A DNA stretch of 7,186 nucleotides from an uncultured Sphingomonadaceae bacterium (GCA_937920575.1 CAKZSF010000039.1:1-7186), one strand, 5' to 3'; positions 1 to 6,359 are shown, counted from the stretch's first letter. Notes: generated by a model not told the origin, from the sequence alone. Translations and numbers: made by a program.

Positions 1-143
1 TCGTCAAGCGAAAGCGACTCCACGTGATACTCAAAAAGCTGATGACCGCGGGCCTGTGCAGCCTCCATCAACGCAAAGGACGAATCCCCCGCAATATTGA
101 TGCTCTCAATGGGGTCCATTTGAACCGCGACGCGCAAACTCAT
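1..143 (-). CDS. gshB: Glutathione synthetase, N-terminal fragment
   Basis: GshB is a cytoplasmic ATP-grasp ligase that joins glycine to gamma-glutamylcysteine, the last step of glutathione synthesis. Only the first 47 codons lie in the window; the gene continues past the left edge. The visible protein begins [20 protein letters not shown] and continues with [14 protein letters not shown]. This is the characteristic GshB N-terminal domain: a beta strand, the near-invariant MDP motif (residues 9-11), then a helix ending in ARGH. The start is the ATG at 143-141. An AAGGA Shine-Dalgarno lies about 6 bases upstream, inside the end of yraN. The yraN stop is 9 bases upstream, so the two are almost certainly co-transcribed with rsmI. 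The ATP-grasp catalytic domain is outside the window, so integrity cannot be judged. Identification rests on recognising the N-terminal motif and on the rsmI-yraN-gshB order, which is common in alphaproteobacteria. Confidence 0.9.
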   Translation of the reverse strand, partial: MSLRVAVQMDPIESINIAGDSSFALMEAAQARGHQLFEYHVESLSLD

Positions 144-152
144 GTGTGTTCC

Positions 153-515
153 TTAGGGTTGCCAAGCGTTGACGATGTGGCGCGGGATCGTGCGCGGCGC
201 AAGCAGCAACACGTCAATGCGTATATCTTCGCCGTTCTGCGCATATTCGTGAGCAACCGCTTCGGCTGCCGCTGCGACGCGCCTCAAACGGTATTCATCA
301 ATCGCATGGTCAAGCGCCTCTGCATTGCGCCGCCACTTCACCTCAACGAATGCAATCTGCTTGCCGCGCTTGGCGATCAGATCGATCTCGCCCGCTGGCG
401 TTTTGCGTCGCTGGTCGAGGATGCGCCACCCCTTCATCCGCAGCCAAAGTGCTGCCTGTTGCTCGCCTTCACGCCCGCGTTTCTCCGCGCGTTGACGTTT
501 TGCCGGACGCATCAT
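153..515 (-). CDS. yraN: YraN family (UPF0102) putative endonuclease
   Basis: This 120-residue protein matches the usual length of the YraN/UPF0102 family, which has a Holliday-junction-resolvase/restriction-endonuclease-like fold. The biochemical role of the family is poorly defined. Family hallmarks are visible in order: the basic N-terminus, GREGE (residues 15-19) followed by an Ala-rich helix, GEIDLIAKRG (42-51) and FVEVKWR (56-62). E43, D45, E58 and K60 form the E-x-D...E-x-K pattern expected of a PD-(D/E)XK metal-dependent nuclease site, so the active site looks intact. The ATG at 515-513 overlaps the rsmI stop codon (ATGA, 4-base overlap), indicating translational coupling. A second ATG follows directly (510-512). 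gshB begins 9 bases downstream. The family and the nuclease-like motif are clear; the actual substrate is unknown. Confidence 0.93.
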   Translation of the reverse strand: MMRPAKRQRAEKRGREGEQQAALWLRMKGWRILDQRRKTPAGEIDLIAKRGKQIAFVEVKWRRNAEALDHAIDEYRLRRVAAAAEAVAHEYAQNGEDIRIDVLLLAPRTIPRHIVNAWQP

Positions 516-1348
516 AACGTTTTCAGTTCCATGGCGCGTGCATAGAGCAGTTTGCGGTCTGCACCCGTTTGCCGCGCGACCTCTGCTGCGGCTTGCGATG
601 TTTTGTTGGTCTTCAAAGCTTCGATCAACAGCGCATCGAGGTCGTGATCTGATACCGCTTGCTCAGGGGCCGGAGCGACCAGCAGAACAATCTCACCCTT
701 GGGCGGATGCGCTTCGAAATGCGCAAGCAACTCTTCCGCTGTGCCGGACTGAAAGTCCTCGTGCAACTTGGTCAGTTCGCGCAAAACCACCAACAGCCTA
801 TCCCCAAGCACTTCACCGGCTATCCGCAGGCTTTTCAACAACCTAGGCCCGGTCTCATAGGTGATGGTTGAGCCGGGATAATCGCTCAACTCATTGAAGA
901 ATTTGGCTCTCGCCGCATCTTTGGGTGGCACAAAACCCACGAATTGGAACCGGTCGCTCGGCAGGCCAGAAATGGTCAAAGCCATAATCGCGGCACTTGC
1001 CCCGGGTGTTGCGGTGACCGGAATATTCTCTGCGCGCGCCGTGTGTACCAGTTGGTAACCCGGGTCCGAGATCAGCGGAGTGCCCGCATCGCTCACTAGA
1101 GCCACCGCCTGCGTGCGGGCCAAATCGAGCAAACCTTCTCGCGCCTTGTCATTGGCATGATCGTCATAACGCCGCATGGACTTGCTCATCGACAAATGCT
1201 TCAGCAATTTTCCCGTTACGCGCGTGTCTTCGCAGGCAATCACATCACACCGGCGCAAAGTGTCGATTGAGCGCAAGGAGATATCACCGAGATTGCCAAT
1301 CGGTGTCGCCACGATATAGAGACCTGAGGGAAGAGGTTCATCACTCAT
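512..1348 (-). CDS. rsmI: 16S rRNA (cytidine-1402 2'-O)-methyltransferase
   Basis: RsmI is an S-adenosylmethionine-dependent enzyme of the tetrapyrrole-methylase fold. It 2'-O-methylates C1402 in the decoding centre of 16S rRNA; RsmH methylates N4 of the same base. The 278-residue length is typical. Signature blocks appear in order: YIVATPIGNLGDIS (residues 11-24), ACEDTR (38-43), SDAGTPLISDPG (86-97), TPGASA (114-119), a YETGPR segment (164-169) in the position of the family's YEsPhR, and RELTKLHEDF (190-199). A C-terminal helical extension (about 232-278) contains NKTSQAAAEVA, a helix-turn-helix-like tail seen in the family. The start is the ATG at 1348-1346 with only a weak AGG Shine-Dalgarno. 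It is the first gene of the minus-strand run rsmI-yraN-gshB and diverges from the lipoprotein gene. The start codons are only 37 bases apart, so its promoter must overlap the lipoprotein's 5' coding region. Confidence 0.96.
   Translation of the reverse strand: MSDEPLPSGLYIVATPIGNLGDISLRSIDTLRRCDVIACEDTRVTGKLLKHLSMSKSMRRYDDHANDKAREGLLDLARTQAVALVSDAGTPLISDPGYQLVHTARAENIPVTATPGASAAIMALTISGLPSDRFQFVGFVPPKDAARAKFFNELSDYPGSTITYETGPRLLKSLRIAGEVLGDRLLVVLRELTKLHEDFQSGTAEELLAHFEAHPPKGEIVLLVAPAPEQAVSDHDLDALLIEALKTNKTSQAAAEVARQTGADRKLLYARAMELKTL
1293..1320 (+). promoter_or_regulatory. Candidate sigma-70-like promoter for the lipoprotein gene
   Basis: TTGCCA (1293-1298) and TATAGA (1315-1320) are separated by 16 bases and match a housekeeping -35/-10 pair at 5/6 and 4/6 positions. 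Transcription would start near 1327 and give a leader of about 59 bases to the preferred GTG start at 1386. The element lies inside the 5' end of rsmI on the opposite strand, where the bases also encode the conserved YIVATPIGN segment. The match could therefore be a by-product of coding constraint. Inference only. Confidence 0.3.
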
Positions 1349-1373
1349 GATGGGCCTATTGAACGAGTGCGGC

Positions 1374-1379
1374 GGGGAG
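1374..1379 (+). promoter_or_regulatory. Shine-Dalgarno that decides the lipoprotein start
   Basis: GGGGAG lies 6 bases before an in-frame GTG at 1386. The upstream in-frame ATGs at 1347 and 1350 have no purine-rich site in a good position, and the 1347 ATG would overlap the rsmI start codon on the other strand. This site supports translation from GTG 1386. Confidence 0.6.
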
Positions 1380-1385
1380 CAGCAA

Positions 1386-2543
1386 GTGACAAAGCAGTTT
1401 TATTTTGACCGGCGCCATCTGATGATGGCTGGTCTGGCGGTGACTTTGGCAGGGTGTAAGGTCATCCCTGACAGCGGCGCGCCTCGCCCAGCGCCTGCAC
1501 CGACGCCCACCCCGACCGCTGCACCCAGCGCCAACGTTCTGCCAACTGATCAGGCGCGTCACCGGATCGCATTGCTTGTGCCGCTTACCGGCACGAATGC
1601 CGAGGTTGGTCAATCGATCGCAAATGCGACCACGATGGCCTTGCTGGACACCAACGCAAACAATCTGCGCATCACCACTTATGACACGGCGGCTGGGCCA
1701 CAGGCCGCTGCAACACGCGCTGTCGCTGATGGCAACAAGCTGATCCTTGGCCCTTTGATGGGCTCTAACGTCGCGTCCATCTCTGCGACGGCTAAGCAAG
1801 CTGATGTGCCGATCGTTTCGTTCTCGAACGATACCTCGATCGCTGCTGATAACGTCTTCGTTATGGGTCACGTGCCTGATCAATCGATTGTGCGCAGTGT
1901 CAAATATGCACGCGACAACGGCAAGAGCCGCTTTGCCGCGCTGATCCCGAATGGCGAGTATGGCCGCAGAGCGGAGCAATCGCTGCGCAGCGCGATCGAC
2001 AAAGCCGGTGGGCAATTGGTTGCAATCGAACGTTACCGGCGCAGCAACGCGGCAGCGACCAGCGCAGCCCAACGTCTGCAAGCGCGTGGCGGATTTGACA
2101 CCGTTTTGATTGCTGACAGCCCAAGCCTCGCTACACGCGGCGCTGGCCCACTGCGCAGTTCGCAAATCCTTGGCACTGAATTGTGGAGCGGTGAATCCAC
2201 CATCGCGCGCAGCACCGCGTTGAACGGCGCATGGTTCTCCGCGGTGTCAGATGATCGTTATCGCCAATTCCGCACAAGCTATTCGCAGCGTTTTGGCGAC
2301 AATCCCTATCGTATCGCAACGCTCGGTTATGATGCCGTTCTGACCGTGTTGAAGATCGCCAACGAGTGGACACCGGGCCGTGATTTCCCGACCAGCAAGT
2401 TGCGCGACAAGGACGGCTTTATCGGAATCGATGGCGCTTTCCGCTTTGGTAACGACAGGGTGGCGGAACGGGCCATGGAAGTACGTGAGGTACGCAACGG
2501 CAGTCTTACGACTGTATCGACGGCCCCGCGCAGTTTTGACTGA
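1386..2543 (+). CDS. LpoA-like periplasmic-binding-fold lipoprotein (penicillin-binding protein activator family)
   Basis: This is a 385-residue envelope lipoprotein. From the GTG at 1386 it begins MTKQFYFDRRHLMMAGLAVT and ends its signal with LAGC (residues 21-24). That is a lipobox with the acylated cysteine at position 24; the next residue is Lys, not Asp, which favours outer-membrane sorting. A Pro/Ala/Thr-rich linker (about 31-55) leads into a type-1 periplasmic-binding fold from about residue 59. That fold contains RIALLVPLTG, then ILGPLMGSNV, VPIVSFSND and later LGYDAVLTVL, typical of the LpoA/LppC group and of the related amino-acid receptor fold. In gammaproteobacteria LpoA activates the peptidoglycan synthase PBP1A; an equivalent role here is inferred from the family and from the conserved position next to rsmI. 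The DRRHLMM segment before the hydrophobic core resembles a twin-arginine motif. A longer form from the ATG at 1347 (398 residues) is possible but gives a poorer signal peptide. parE starts 57 bases downstream with its own promoter. Confidence 0.85.
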   Translation: MTKQFYFDRRHLMMAGLAVTLAGCKVIPDSGAPRPAPAPTPTPTAAPSANVLPTDQARHRIALLVPLTGTNAEVGQSIANATTMALLDTNANNLRITTYDTAAGPQAAATRAVADGNKLILGPLMGSNVASISATAKQADVPIVSFSNDTSIAADNVFVMGHVPDQSIVRSVKYARDNGKSRFAALIPNGEYGRRAEQSLRSAIDKAGGQLVAIERYRRSNAAATSAAQRLQARGGFDTVLIADSPSLATRGAGPLRSSQILGTELWSGESTIARSTALNGAWFSAVSDDRYRQFRTSYSQRFGDNPYRIATLGYDAVLTVLKIANEWTPGRDFPTSKLRDKDGFIGIDGAFRFGNDRVAERAMEVREVRNGSLTTVSTAPRSFD

Positions 2544-2563
2544 CGATAAGATATCCACCCAGC

Positions 2564-2593
2564 TTGATGCGGAGTCTCTGCGCGCGGTATACT
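2564..2593 (+). promoter_or_regulatory. Candidate parE promoter giving a leaderless mRNA
   Basis: TTGATG (2564-2569) and TATACT (2588-2593) are separated by 18 bases; the -10 box matches TATAAT at 5 of 6 positions. With initiation about 7 bases after the -10 box, the transcript would begin at or within a base or so of the parE ATG (2601). There is no Shine-Dalgarno immediately before that ATG, which fits a leaderless message. A GAGTC site (GANTC class, the target of the alphaproteobacterial cell-cycle methylase CcrM) lies in the spacer at 2572-2576. The positions are read directly; promoter function and regulation are inferred. Confidence 0.55.
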
Positions 2594-2599
2594 GGCGCG
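2581..2599. repeat. Short inverted repeat around the parE -10 box
   Basis: CGCGC (2581-2585) and GCGCG (2595-2599) form a perfect 5-bp inverted repeat, with a 9-base centre that contains the TATACT box. It could be an operator, but in GC-rich DNA 5-bp arms of alternating C and G arise readily by chance. Confidence 0.2.
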
Positions 2600-2600
2600 T

Positions 2601-4598
2601 ATGAGTGATGACCTATTCGGCGATAGCCCAGCGGGCTCTGATAATTCAGACTATGATTCCTCCTCGATTGAGGTGTTGGAAGGGTTAGAACCTGTTCGGC
2701 GTCGGCCGGGCATGTATATCGGCGGCACGGATGAGCGCGCCCTCCACCATCTGGCGGCGGAAGTCCTGGACAACGCGATGGATGAGGCCGTCGCGGGCCA
2801 TGCCAACCGGATTGAAGTAACGCTGGAAGAAGGCAATCGCCTGACCATTACGGATAATGGTCGCGGCATTCCGGTGGATGATCACCCGAAGTTTCCTGGA
2901 AAATCGACCCTCGAAGTCATTTTGACGACGCTCCATTCCGGCGGCAAGTTCTCGGGCAAAGCCTATGCCACATCAGGCGGCTTGCATGGGGTTGGTGTTT
3001 CTGTGGTCAATGCACTGTCATCCGACACCCGCGTTGAGGTTGCGCGCGACAAGAAGATCTACGCGCAGGAGTTTTCGAAAGGGCTGTCCAAAGGGAAGAT
3101 CAGCCAAGTCGGCACAGCGCCCAATCGCCGGGGCACGAGCGTCAGCTTCACGCCCGATACAGAGATTTTCGGAAAGCAGCAGTTTAAACCCAAACGCCTG
3201 TTCAAGCTCGCCCGTTCAAAGGCCTATCTGTTCGCTGGTGTCGAAATCCGCTGGAAATGTGCACCATCGTTGGCCGCAGAAGATGTGCCAGCAGAGGCGA
3301 CGTTTCAATTTCCGGGTGGACTTGCCGACCATCTCGCCGAACAGATCGGCGAGCGCGAATGTGTTACTTCTCAGCCCTTTGCAGGCAAGCAAGAGTTCCC
3401 CGCTAATGATGCAGGCGACCAGCAAGGCAGTGTGGAGTGGGCAGTCGGTTGGCCGCTCTATTCCGATGGTTCTTACAGCTGGTATTGCAACACTGTTCCC
3501 ACGCCCGATGGCGGGACTCACGAGCAAGGCCTGCGAGCCGCATTGACCAAGGGAATTCGCGCGTTTGGTGAGTTGGTCGGTCAGAAGAAATCCAAGGACA
3601 TCACGGCAGACGATATCATCACGGGAAGCGAGATCATGGTCTCTGTCTTCATTCGTGACCCGCAATTCCAATCGCAAACCAAAGATCGCCTGACTTCGCC
3701 TGAGGCAACGCGCCTGGTTGAAAACGCGGTGCGCGATCACTTCGACCATTTCCTGACGGACAATATGGAGCGCGGCAAAGCGTTGCTGGGTCAGGTCATG
3801 GAACGAATGGATGAGCGCCTGCGCCGCAAGCAAGTGCGCGAGATCAAGCGCAAAACCGCCACCAATGCCAAGAAGCTGCGTCTCCCAGGCAAGCTGACCG
3901 ATTGCTCAGGTGATGGCAAAGGTGAGACAGAGCTGTTTATCGTCGAAGGCGACTCAGCCGGTGGCAGCGCCAAGCAAGCGCGCGATCGCAAGACACAGGC
4001 TATCCTTCCTATCCGCGGCAAAATCCTCAACGTTGCATCGGCCACGGCAGAGAAAATCCGCGCCAATCAAGAGATTGCGGACCTCTCGCTCGCTCTGGGA
4101 TGCGGGACGCGCAAAGACAACGATCCGGCACATCTGCGCTACGACCGCGTGATAATCATGACCGATGCCGATGTGGATGGGGCGCATATTGCGACCTTGC
4201 TGATGACCTTCTTCTTTCAGGAAATGCCCGAGGTTGTGCGGCAAGGGCACCTCTATCTCGCACAGCCCCCGCTCTATAAACTGACCGCGGGCAAAGAGAG
4301 CGCCTATGCCCGCGACGATGCGCACCGGGCCGAATTGGAAGCGACCAAGTTCAAGGGAAAAAAGGTCGAGGTATCGAGGTTTAAAGGTCTGGGCGAGATG
4401 AACCCACAGCAGTTGCGCGAAACCACAATGAACACGGAAACGCGCAGTTTGGTGCGGATTACGTTGCCGCTGGAGTTTGAGCAGCGCGCGGTTGTGAAGG
4501 AGCTGGTCGATCACCTGATGGGTAAAAACCCCGAACATCGGTTTAACTTCATCCAAAACCGAGCAGGCGAGGTAGACAGAGAGTTAATCGACGCTTGA
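2601..4598 (+). CDS. parE: DNA topoisomerase IV subunit B
   Basis: ParE is the ATPase and TOPRIM subunit of topoisomerase IV. With ParC it uses ATP to decatenate sister chromosomes after replication. The 665-residue length fits alphaproteobacterial ParE and is shorter than typical GyrB. The GHKL ATPase domain shows RRRPGMYIGG (33-42), EVLDNAMDEA (54-63, with catalytic E54 and Mg-binding N58), ITDNGRGIP (83-91) and GGLHGVGVSVVNAL (126-139). The TOPRIM domain shows the VEGDSAGGSAK block (E449) and TDADVDGAH, with metal ligands D522, D524 and D526. The C-terminus has FKGLGEMN and ends with the NPEHRFNFIQNRA segment common in ParE. All key residues are present, so the protein looks functional. 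parC is not in the window. The ATG at 2601 is the only reasonable start upstream of the conserved ATPase motifs and lacks a Shine-Dalgarno. No convincing terminator hairpin is visible in the 73 bases before the PilZ gene. Confidence 0.97.
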   Translation: MSDDLFGDSPAGSDNSDYDSSSIEVLEGLEPVRRRPGMYIGGTDERALHHLAAEVLDNAMDEAVAGHANRIEVTLEEGNRLTITDNGRGIPVDDHPKFPGKSTLEVILTTLHSGGKFSGKAYATSGGLHGVGVSVVNALSSDTRVEVARDKKIYAQEFSKGLSKGKISQVGTAPNRRGTSVSFTPDTEIFGKQQFKPKRLFKLARSKAYLFAGVEIRWKCAPSLAAEDVPAEATFQFPGGLADHLAEQIGERECVTSQPFAGKQEFPANDAGDQQGSVEWAVGWPLYSDGSYSWYCNTVPTPDGGTHEQGLRAALTKGIRAFGELVGQKKSKDITADDIITGSEIMVSVFIRDPQFQSQTKDRLTSPEATRLVENAVRDHFDHFLTDNMERGKALLGQVMERMDERLRRKQVREIKRKTATNAKKLRLPGKLTDCSGDGKGETELFIVEGDSAGGSAKQARDRKTQAILPIRGKILNVASATAEKIRANQEIADLSLALGCGTRKDNDPAHLRYDRVIIMTDADVDGAHIATLLMTFFFQEMPEVVRQGHLYLAQPPLYKLTAGKESAYARDDAHRAELEATKFKGKKVEVSRFKGLGEMNPQQLRETTMNTETRSLVRITLPLEFEQRAVVKELVDHLMGKNPEHRFNFIQNRAGEVDRELIDA

Positions 4599-4671
4599 GG
4601 AAATTTTCACCCTTTCCGGAGTGAGTTTCGCTAGGGTTTGATGCCAACAGAGTAATGCGACTTATTCACGA

Positions 4672-4977
4672 TTGGAAAAAGCATTGGACGGTAGGAAGGC
4701 AGATCGACACGAAATCGGCGTCATGGGGCGCTACCGCACGGGACGAGGCGTCCCGCGCGAGGTAGAGCTGCTCGACCTGTCACAAACAGGCTGTCGGTTT
4801 TACGATCGTTTCGGTCGGCTAGAGGTGGGAACCGAAATCTCTCTCCGCGTTGGAACGATTGGGCCCATTGTTGCAACCGTTCGGTGGCAGGAAGACCGCT
4901 ATGTCGGCGTGTCATTCGATCCGCCCCTTCACGAAGCGGTACTTGATCATATGCGAGCAAACAGCTCTCCGCAGTAA
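4672..4977 (+). CDS. Single-domain PilZ protein, probable c-di-GMP receptor
   Basis: This small protein (101 residues from the TTG at 4672) consists almost entirely of one PilZ domain, the common bacterial cyclic-di-GMP-binding beta barrel. Both ligand motifs are intact: RxxxR (R8 and R12 in RKADRHE) and DxSxxG (D35, S37, G40 in DLSQTG). Later barrel strands include ISLRVG, IVATVRW and YVGVSF. Binding of c-di-GMP is therefore likely; the partner and output (motility, attachment, polysaccharide or cell cycle) cannot be read from the sequence. No ATG start retains the RxxxR motif. The candidates are TTG 4672, with no clear Shine-Dalgarno, and TTG 4684, with GGAAA 7 bases or so upstream; an ATG at 4723 would delete the arginine motif. 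The gene lies 73 bases after parE in the same direction. Its TAA is one base from the stop of the converging hydrolase-OsmC gene. Confidence 0.85.
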   Translation: MEKALDGRKADRHEIGVMGRYRTGRGVPREVELLDLSQTGCRFYDRFGRLEVGTEISLRVGTIGPIVATVRWQEDRYVGVSFDPPLHEAVLDHMRANSSPQ

Positions 4978-4978
4978 T

Positions 4979-6196
4979 TCAAGTCTTCGCCTGCGTATGA
5001 ATGTGCAAATGCCCCTCTAACGTGCGGTGGACAGGGCATTTGTCTGCAATTTCAATCAGTTTGGCACGATCCTCGTCGGACAGGTCGCCGTGCAATTCAA
5101 TCTCGCGATTGAGCGCTTGCACGCGCGCGCCGTCGCCCTCTTCCTCGCAATGATCACAGTCGACATGGTGATCGCGCTCATGAGTCAAACGGATTGTCGA
5201 TCCATCAAACGGTAACCCTTTTCGGTCAGCATACATTTTCATCGTCATCGCGGTGCATGTGCCGAGTGAGGCAAGGAGCAAGTCGTAAGGCGTCGGCCCC
5301 GTATCATCACCGCCGTAGCTGGTCGGTTCATCCGCAACAAACCGATGCGTCGCCGTGTGAACCTCTGTGCCAAACTTGCCATAGCCTGTCCGCACAGTGA
5401 TGCCGCCATCGGGTACTGCAACCGCGGCAACCTCGTCGAAATAGCGTGATGCCCAGCCCGCAACGATCGTCGCTGCAAAACTGGCATCTGCTTCCTTGGT
5501 CAGCAGGTGATCAGCATCGGCAAGGCTGACGAAACTTTTTGGATGTTTGGCCGCTTGGAACAGCGCTCCGGCATGCTCGATCCCAACAATGTCGTCTGTG
5601 GGGGCATGGAGAAACATCAGAGGTATCCGAAGCTTTTCAACTTGCGCCAGCAAGTCTGCCTCGCGCGTCTTGTCGAGAAATTCCTTGCTGAGCGAAAACG
5701 GACGGCCGCCGATGGTCACCTCACCCTGCCCTTCACGCTCGATCTGAGCCAGGTCGCCCCGGATGTTGTGCAGCACATGTGGCACATCCGAAGGCGCGCC
5801 AATGGTGGCGACAGCGGCTACTTTGTCTGGCCCGAGAGTGCTGGCTGCGGACAGAACGGCCGCGCCACCCAGAGAGTGTCCCACCAACAGAATGCGCCCA
5901 TCAAACCGTTCGCACAGCGCGTTTGCAGCCGCGACAAGATCGTCAACATCGCTGGCAAAACCTGCGCGGCCGAACTCGCCTTCGCTCGCGCCCAACCCGG
6001 TGAAATCGAACCGCAATGTGGCAATACCCATGCTAGCCAGCGCGCGCGTGACGGACACCGCCGCCTTGCTTTGTTTGGTGCAGGTAAAACAGTGCGCAAA
6101 CAGCGCAACGCCGCGCACTAGGCCGGTGGGCATTTCCAATGATCCGGCCAGTTCATGGCCAGCGGGCGTATTGATTGCGATGTTCTGTGTTGGCAT
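4979..6196 (-). CDS. Alpha/beta hydrolase-OsmC fusion protein
   Basis: This 405-residue protein has two fused domains. Residues about 1-255 form an alpha/beta hydrolase: the oxyanion-side segment FAHCFTCTKQSK (33-44), FDFTGLGASEG (64-73), nucleophile elbow GHSLGG with S108, acid D201 in LHAPTDD and H230 in DADH, so a complete Ser-Asp-His triad is visible. Residues about 265-405 form an OsmC/Ohr-type domain with the two redox cysteines C314 (LASLGTCTAM) and C387 (DKCPVHRTLEG), plus a His/Cys-rich stretch HHVDCDHC (343-350). OsmC-type proteins reduce organic peroxides through the cysteine pair; the substrate of the fused hydrolase is not known. The architecture is recurrent in proteobacteria, so this is probably a native fusion and not a sequencing artefact. 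The start is ATG 6196-6194, preceded by AGGGAG 7 bases or so upstream. The reading frame stays open upstream to 6397, but those residues do not look like part of either domain. It is cytoplasmic, with no signal peptide. Confidence 0.93.
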   Translation of the reverse strand: MPTQNIAINTPAGHELAGSLEMPTGLVRGVALFAHCFTCTKQSKAAVSVTRALASMGIATLRFDFTGLGASEGEFGRAGFASDVDDLVAAANALCERFDGRILLVGHSLGGAAVLSAASTLGPDKVAAVATIGAPSDVPHVLHNIRGDLAQIEREGQGEVTIGGRPFSLSKEFLDKTREADLLAQVEKLRIPLMFLHAPTDDIVGIEHAGALFQAAKHPKSFVSLADADHLLTKEADASFAATIVAGWASRYFDEVAAVAVPDGGITVRTGYGKFGTEVHTATHRFVADEPTSYGGDDTGPTPYDLLLASLGTCTAMTMKMYADRKGLPFDGSTIRLTHERDHHVDCDHCEEEGDGARVQALNREIELHGDLSDEDRAKLIEIADKCPVHRTLEGHLHIHTQAKT

Positions 6197-6217
6197 TTTT
6201 GACTCCCTACAGTCTGC

Positions 6218-6233
6218 GCAGGTCAACGCCTGC
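6218..6233. repeat. Small inverted repeat upstream of hydrolase-OsmC
   Basis: GCAGG (6218-6222) and CCTGC (6229-6233) are perfect 5-bp arms around a 6-base centre, 22 bases upstream of the hydrolase-OsmC start codon. This is a plausible place for an operator, but the arms are short and the site has no recognised family match. Confidence 0.2.
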
Positions 6234-6347
6234 AATCTGTTGTTCGTTGGAACCGGCCATTTGGTTGCACAGCCCATCTGATCGCCGGGCAAAGCTACCT
6301 TGGCTTTCCCCAGGGCACACGGTACGCTCTTGCAATACCACAAGTTC

Positions 6348-6352
6348 GGAGA
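6348..6352 (+). promoter_or_regulatory. Shine-Dalgarno for the TTG start of the serine hydrolase
   Basis: GGAGA lies 7 bases before TTG 6360. The overlapping ATG at 6353 is in a different frame that does not lead into the conserved protein, so this site supports the TTG as initiator. Confidence 0.6.
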
Positions 6353-6359
6353 ATGCCCT

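Larger units (their letters stand above)
6197..6359. promoter_or_regulatory. Divergent intergenic region between hydrolase-OsmC and serine hydrolase genes
   Basis: This 163-bp stretch must hold the promoters of both flanking genes. I find Shine-Dalgarno sites for each but no convincing -35/-10 pair. The best plus-strand candidate, TTGGCT (6300-6305) with TACGCT (6323-6328) and a 17-base spacer, is weak. A GACTC (GANTC-class) site lies at 6201-6205, just upstream of the hydrolase-OsmC start. No general-stress (GGAAC-N16/17-CGTT) promoter is complete: a GGAAC at 6249-6253 lacks its partner box. Confidence 0.5.

Noticed and set aside
24..545. Plus-strand open frame of 173 codons opposite gshB and yraN
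   Set aside because: It is antisense to two genes with conserved motifs; there is no Shine-Dalgarno and no domain signal.
1356..2165. Long open frame (269 codons) antisense to the lipoprotein gene
   Set aside because: Its translation shows no recognisable domain, is rich in Arg/Cys/Trp as expected for an antisense frame in GC-rich DNA, and lies entirely opposite a gene with clear family motifs.
4599..4660. Possible terminator after parE (GGAAA...TTTCC, or ACCCT...AGGGT pairs)
   Set aside because: Stems are only 5 bp with long loops and no T-run follows, so neither resembles an intrinsic terminator.
4638..4668. Possible PilZ promoter TTGATG with TATTCA
   Set aside because: The -10 box matches only 3 of 6 positions and the spacing is a poor fit; it is not distinguishable from chance.
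6249..6274. General-stress (EcfG-type) promoter starting at GGAAC
   Set aside because: The required CGTT-like box is absent at 16-17 bases downstream.
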